Source: an uncultured Chthonomonas sp.
GTDB taxonomy: Bacteria > Armatimonadota > Chthonomonadetes > Chthonomonadales > CAJBBX01
NCBI GenBank assembly: GCA_903885605.1
Contig: CAISJD010000207.1
Span: 1 to 64,000, forward strand
Length of the DNA stretch: 64,000 nt
Direction of reading: 5' to 3'
The position numbers and the translations under genes are program-made. Below, in pieces: positions 60,748 to 64,000 of this stretch (within the stretch, counting starts at the first letter, position 1; each line of letters begins with the position of its first letter). The notes beneath the pieces are model-generated. The model had not been told where the DNA came from. It worked only from the letters and a program-made list of their open reading frames with translations, and did no database searches.

Positions 60748-62589
60748 TCACAGTACGCCCACATGCACGGACGACGGCCGATCGGACGTATGGTACACAC
60801 GGATCGTGGCCTTCTTGAAGTCCTCGGAACGGGCCTTGTGGATGTCTACGAACGTCTGCGGGTTCCGGTCCACCAGCGGGAACCAGCTGGACTGCACCTG
60901 GACCATGATGCGGTGCCCTGGCTGGAACGTATGGAGCAGGTCGGGCATCTCGAACTTCAGGCGGGTCACCTCGTTGGGCTTCATCGGCTCGGGCTTCGAG
61001 TAGCTGTTTCGGAAGCGGGCTCGGAAGACGTCGCCGCGGAGCAGGTTCTGGTAGCCGTCGGCGCCCTCTTCGGGCAGCACGTCAATCACCTTGACGACGA
61101 AGTCGGCGTCGGTGCCGCTGACACTGACGTAGAGGTCGGCGGTGAGCGGGCCGGCGATAGTGAGCGGTCGCGTGAGCGGCTCGGAGCGGTAGGTCAGGAC
61201 ATCCTTGCGCGAGGCCGCGAAGCCCTGGTCGTCCACCATGTACTCGCGGGTGCGGCTGGTGATGCGGCCGGCCTGGTGGGGCACCGGCACGGCGGGATCG
61301 CTGACGTACTCGTCGAACTCGCTGCCCGATGCGGCCGGCCCGTCGCCCACGCCCAGCGCTCCGCCGGGCAGCAGGCGTAGCGGCGTCTCCCTCAGGTTGG
61401 CGGGCGGCCACTGGCGGAACTCGCGCCACCGGTTCGCACCAGTTTCAAACACAACGGCGGCGGGCATCTCCGGCCGGCCGGAGCCGCGGAGGCAGGCGTC
61501 CAGGAAGGGGAACTCTATCTTCTCCTGGTAGTAGGTCGACGTGTCGATCCCGAACCGCATTCCGCCGAACGTGGAGCCTCCGCCGTCGGCCCACATGCCG
61601 TGGTACCAGGGGCCCATGCAGAGGGTGGAGGCATAGGCCGGGTTCTGGGTGACGGTGGCCCGAGCAGTCTTCAGTGCGCCCCAGCAGTCCTCGGCGTCGA
61701 ACCAGCCGCCCACTACCAGCGTGGGGCAGGTCACCTTCTGCATGGCCTTGGGCAGGCTGCGAACCTGCCAGTAGCCGTCGTAGTTGGGGTGCTCCATGAC
61801 GTCCTTCCAGACGCCGTCGGTGCCGGGAAAGTACTTCTCGGTGATGCCCGCCAGTGTGCCGTTCTGCAGGAAGAAGGAGTACGCGTCGCCGCCGAAATCG
61901 ATCGCCGGGGCGGCCGGGCGTGCGGGATCGGGCGTCTCGCCGAAGCGGGCGAAACTGACGGCGTCCATGAGGAAGAGGGCCCCATGGTGGTGGAAGTCGT
62001 CACCAAGGAACCAGTCCGAAACCGGAGCCTGGGGCGACGAGACGCGCAGGGCCGGGTGGCCCCGCACGGCGCCGAGGGCAGCGTAGTAGCCCGGGTACGA
62101 GATGCCCCAGAGCCCCACGCGGCCGTTGTTGTCCGGCACGTGCTTCACAAGGTAGTCGACGGTGTCCCAGGTATCGGTGCTCTCATCGGCATCCTGCGGT
62201 CCCGGCGAGCCGCCCAGCAGCGGTCGGATGTTCTCGAACTTGCCCTCGGACTGGCCCTTGCCACGCACGTCCTGGTAGGCGAAGATGTAGCCGTTCTCCA
62301 CGAAGCGCGAGGAGCCGCTGTGCCCCTGCCGCATCTCGTTCGGGCCGTAGGGGCCCGCCCCGTACGGGGTCCGCTCCATGAGGATCGGATGCGTTCCGGG
62401 CTTTGCCAGGGGCACGTAGACGGCGGTGTAGAGGCGCACGCCGTCGCGCATGGGGATGCGGTACTCGATCTTGCCGTAACCCGCCAGGCCGGCCGCGGAG
62501 GCGGGCGCCCAGGCCCCCAGGACCGGAAGCAGGACCGCAGAGGCCGCCAGCCGGAAGAGCGTACGCCTCTCGAACAGGATTGGTGACAT
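60748..62589 (-). CDS. CocE/NonD family (X-Pro dipeptidyl-peptidase-like) hydrolase, Tat-exported
   Basis: Alpha/beta hydrolase of 613 residues with a Tat-type signal (FERRTLFRLAASAVLLPVLG). The N-terminal S15 domain contains RDGVRLYTAVYVPL, VRGKGQSEGKF and the nucleophile Ser164 in WGISYPGYYA. The Asp is likely in GGWFDAEDC and the His in MGPWYHGMW. A C-terminal jelly-roll (about 430-610; AGPLTADLYVSVSGTDADFVVKVIDV) is typical for CocE/GAA and X-Pro peptidases. It hydrolyses esters or N-terminal X-Pro-like bonds, probably outside the cytoplasm. The start has GGGAGG, a little far. It lies downstream of the FKBP gene across a palindromic repeat. Confidence 0.87.
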   Translation of the reverse strand: MSPILFERRTLFRLAASAVLLPVLGAWAPASAAGLAGYGKIEYRIPMRDGVRLYTAVYVPLAKPGTHPILMERTPYGAGPYGPNEMRQGHSGSSRFVENGYIFAYQDVRGKGQSEGKFENIRPLLGGSPGPQDADESTDTWDTVDYLVKHVPDNNGRVGLWGISYPGYYAALGAVRGHPALRVSSPQAPVSDWFLGDDFHHHGALFLMDAVSFARFGETPDPARPAAPAIDFGGDAYSFFLQNGTLAGITEKYFPGTDGVWKDVMEHPNYDGYWQVRSLPKAMQKVTCPTLVVGGWFDAEDCWGALKTARATVTQNPAYASTLCMGPWYHGMWADGGGSTFGGMRFGIDTSTYYQEKIEFPFLDACLRGSGRPEMPAAVVFETGANRWREFRQWPPANLRETPLRLLPGGALGVGDGPAASGSEFDEYVSDPAVPVPHQAGRITSRTREYMVDDQGFAASRKDVLTYRSEPLTRPLTIAGPLTADLYVSVSGTDADFVVKVIDVLPEEGADGYQNLLRGDVFRARFRNSYSKPEPMKPNEVTRLKFEMPDLLHTFQPGHRIMVQVQSSWFPLVDRNPQTFVDIHKARSEDFKKATIRVYHTSDRPSSVHVGVL

Positions 62590-62630
62590 GCCTGCGCCGA
62601 ACCTCCCCGGACTGTGCGTGCCCGATAGGG

Positions 62631-62685
62631 GTAGGGGCGGGTTTGAAACCCGCCCCTACGACGGGTTTGAAACCCGCCCCTACGA
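62631..62685. repeat. Long perfect palindrome with tandem partial copy
   Basis: GTAGGGGCGGGTTT (62631-62644) and AAACCCGCCCCTAC (62646-62659) are perfect inverse complements around one base. The following 24 bases (62662-62685) repeat 62638-62661 exactly. This GGGGCGGGTTT/AAACCCGCCCC element is of the type seen scattered in many high-GC genomes. It lies between the FKBP and CocE genes, both minus strand. Confidence 0.8.
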
Positions 62686-62725
62686 CACGGATGTGCGCCG
62701 ACCGGGCGCGCCGGAAACCCGCCGC

Positions 62726-63478
62726 CTACTTGATGGACAGGAGCTCCACCTCGAAGATGAGGGTGGTGTCAGGGCCGATCTGGCGGCCGGCGCCGCTGGG
62801 GCCGTAGGCCAGGTTGCCGGGGATGACGAGCTGCCACTTGGAGCCCACCGGCATCAGCTGCAGGGCCTCAGTCCAGCCCGGGATCACGCCGGTGACCTGG
62901 AAGGAGGCCGGCGTGCCGCGCTTGTAGGAGCTGTCGAACTCGGTACCGTCGATAAGGGTGCCGCGGTAGTTGCACTCGACGGTGTCGGTGGCCGCGGGCT
63001 TCTTGCCGTCCCCGGCCTTCAGAATCTTGTACTGCAGGCCGCTGGGAAGGGTCACGACGCCCTCGGCGGTCTTATTCTTGGCGAGGTAGGCCTCGCCCGC
63101 CGCCTTGTTCTTAGCGCCCACGGCAGCCATCTCCTTCATCTGCTTGCCCTGCATCTCGGCCTGCCACGCCATCATCACGGCGTCGATCTGCTGCGACGTG
63201 AGCAGCGGCTTGGCGCCGGAGAGCGTATCGCGCAGGCCACGGACCACCGCCTCGACGTTGACCGCGATCTTCTGGCTCTTCAGGTTGCGCGCCACGCTGT
63301 AGCCGATGCCGTAGCTGACCTTGTCCATCTGCGTCTTCAGTTCCACGGACTTGGCTGCCTCCTTGGGCGTCGGGGCCTTGGGGGCCTTGGTAGCTTTGGG
63401 GGCCTGTCCCATTGCCGCGCACGCGGCCACGCCCAGCGCACCGGCCACGACAGCGGCCATCCAGATACGGTTCTTCAT
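62726..63478 (-). CDS. FKBP-type peptidyl-prolyl isomerase (FkpA/Mip-like), exported
   Basis: Protein of 250 residues. ATG 63478 has AAGGGGA five bases upstream. The N-terminus (MKNRIWMAAVVAGALGVAACAAMGQ) is a signal peptide, with VAAC a possible lipobox. An Ala/Lys/Pro linker is followed by a helical FKBP_N dimerisation part (about 45-145; KVSYGIGYSVARNLKSQKI). The FKBP domain is at about 155-250 (LPSGLQYKIL, GTEFDSSYKRG, VIPGWTEALQLMPVGSKW, IPGNLAYGPSG, TLIFEVELL). It catalyses proline isomerisation in folding of exported proteins. Active-site residues look intact. Confidence 0.92.
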   Translation of the reverse strand: MKNRIWMAAVVAGALGVAACAAMGQAPKATKAPKAPTPKEAAKSVELKTQMDKVSYGIGYSVARNLKSQKIAVNVEAVVRGLRDTLSGAKPLLTSQQIDAVMMAWQAEMQGKQMKEMAAVGAKNKAAGEAYLAKNKTAEGVVTLPSGLQYKILKAGDGKKPAATDTVECNYRGTLIDGTEFDSSYKRGTPASFQVTGVIPGWTEALQLMPVGSKWQLVIPGNLAYGPSGAGRQIGPDTTLIFEVELLSIK

Positions 63479-63601
63479 GCGTTCCCCTTCGTTGTGTGGC
63501 GCACCGTGCCGCCAGAGCGGCCGGGCAGGACGTACCCCATCGCATATCGCGCGGCGCCGGGCGTCATTATGGGTGCCTGCGGCCAATCCGTCAAGCGCAG
63601 G

Positions 63602-64000
63602 TCAGCGCGGAAGCTGGTCGGGCCGCAGTCCGGGCTTCCACTCCTCGTTCGCGCGGAACTTGAAGGACGTTGGTTTGTACTCGCCCACCAGGCTCACGTC
63701 GGCTTTGGCAGGGATCTTCCTCTCCAGCCCCACCGCCCAGTAGGCCGCGTTCACCAGCATGCACCGAACGCCTTCGCTGAGCAGGTCGGTAGAGGCGCCC
63801 ATCGTCGTCGTGAAGACCCGCGCCGCCTTGCCCGCGCTACCCGTATAGGTGCGGGTCCAAGCCACAGGCATCATGGGGTGGTTCTTCTCGTCCACTGCGG
63901 GCGACGCTGGATCGAGCGCGGCGGTCACCTCGCCCAGGAGGATAGGCGTGCTGTCGCCGGGCAGGGGCAGGTTGACCTGGTACACGTCCGTGGGCCCCCA
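63602..64000 (-). CDS. C-terminal part of ThuA-domain protein (partial)
   Basis: The frame is open to the right window edge; 132 residues plus the stop are visible. GPTDVYQVNLPLPGDSTP, ILLGEV, HPMMPVAWTRTYTG, RVFTTTMGASTDLLSEG and LVNAAYWAVGLE match the end of ThuA-like (trehalose-utilisation, glutamine-amidotransferase-fold) proteins, widespread in Planctomycetes, Verrucomicrobia and Armatimonadota. The function in those groups is unknown, probably sugar-related. The GTG at 63985 is within the domain and not the true start. Confidence 0.85.
   Translation of the reverse strand, partial: WGPTDVYQVNLPLPGDSTPILLGEVTAALDPASPAVDEKNHPMMPVAWTRTYTGSAGKAARVFTTTMGASTDLLSEGVRCMLVNAAYWAVGLERKIPAKADVSLVGEYKPTSFKFRANEEWKPGLRPDQLPR

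Noticed and set aside
58864-61380. 838-residue open frame on the plus strand
   Set aside because: Antisense to two recognised genes with signal peptides and domains; composition typical of a shadow frame.

Overview
The window is GC-rich, gene-dense chromosomal DNA of a heterotrophic bacterium, most likely a member of the Armatimonadota. The best clue is the DUF1559 pseudopilin at 48371-49285. Its N-terminal signature ([19 protein letters not shown] followed by [12 protein letters not shown]) is typical of that phylum. The many secreted glycoside hydrolases and ThuA, CocE, UroD-like and Gfo/Idh/MocA proteins fit as well. No rRNA or tRNA gene was recognised.

Layout. Bases 1-15.9 kb hold the tail of an ATPase, a GH2 enzyme with an aldo/keto reductase, and a minus-strand block: a GH42-like hydrolase with a UroD-like protein, a triple-module BtrH/C39-like protein, and a six-hairpin glycosidase. 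A divergent GH99/WbsX-like gene follows. Bases 16-24.1 kb are an accessory island. It holds a SARP-type activator fused to an AAA-like NTPase, overlapping by 4 nt a second AAA-like NTPase with a membrane segment, coiled coil and WD40 propeller. Next come a methyltransferase, a decayed gene copy, a 79-residue beta-sandwich protein and a TPR-membrane protein. Three intergenic sites here share an 11-bp-spaced direct repeat (TGTCAC-type) expected of SARP operators, so the island looks like one regulon. Bases 24.5-31 kb hold a sugar isomerase, a Gfo/Idh/MocA dehydrogenase, a Carboxypeptidase-regulatory-like lipoprotein, recQ, a Uma2 nuclease and a broken transposase.

Bases 31.4-47 kb are a minus-strand run of large secreted polysaccharide-acting proteins: GH2, a GH43-like propeller, a GH-A barrel with discoidin domain, a GH106-like enzyme, an alpha-toroid protein, and an unusual FGE/PA14/sialidase/YwqK-like fusion. 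A divergent GntR-LacI hybrid regulator at 47.1 kb is a candidate local sugar sensor. Bases 48-64 kb hold the pseudopilin, a beta-helix lyase-like protein, a BNR sialidase-like protein, further glycosidase-like proteins, a DUF4143 ATPase, a short BlaI-like regulator, a CocE-type hydrolase, an FKBP isomerase and the end of a ThuA protein. The 58.3-58.8 kb gap carries a precise five-copy array of 43-nt hairpins with 53-nt period, plus a second palindromic repeat and an Rhs-like scrap.

Taken together, the locus looks like extracellular attack on complex, probably branched glycans. There is no transporter, SusC/D pair or sugar kinase inside the window. Functions are inferred from recognised sequence motifs only; no searches were run.
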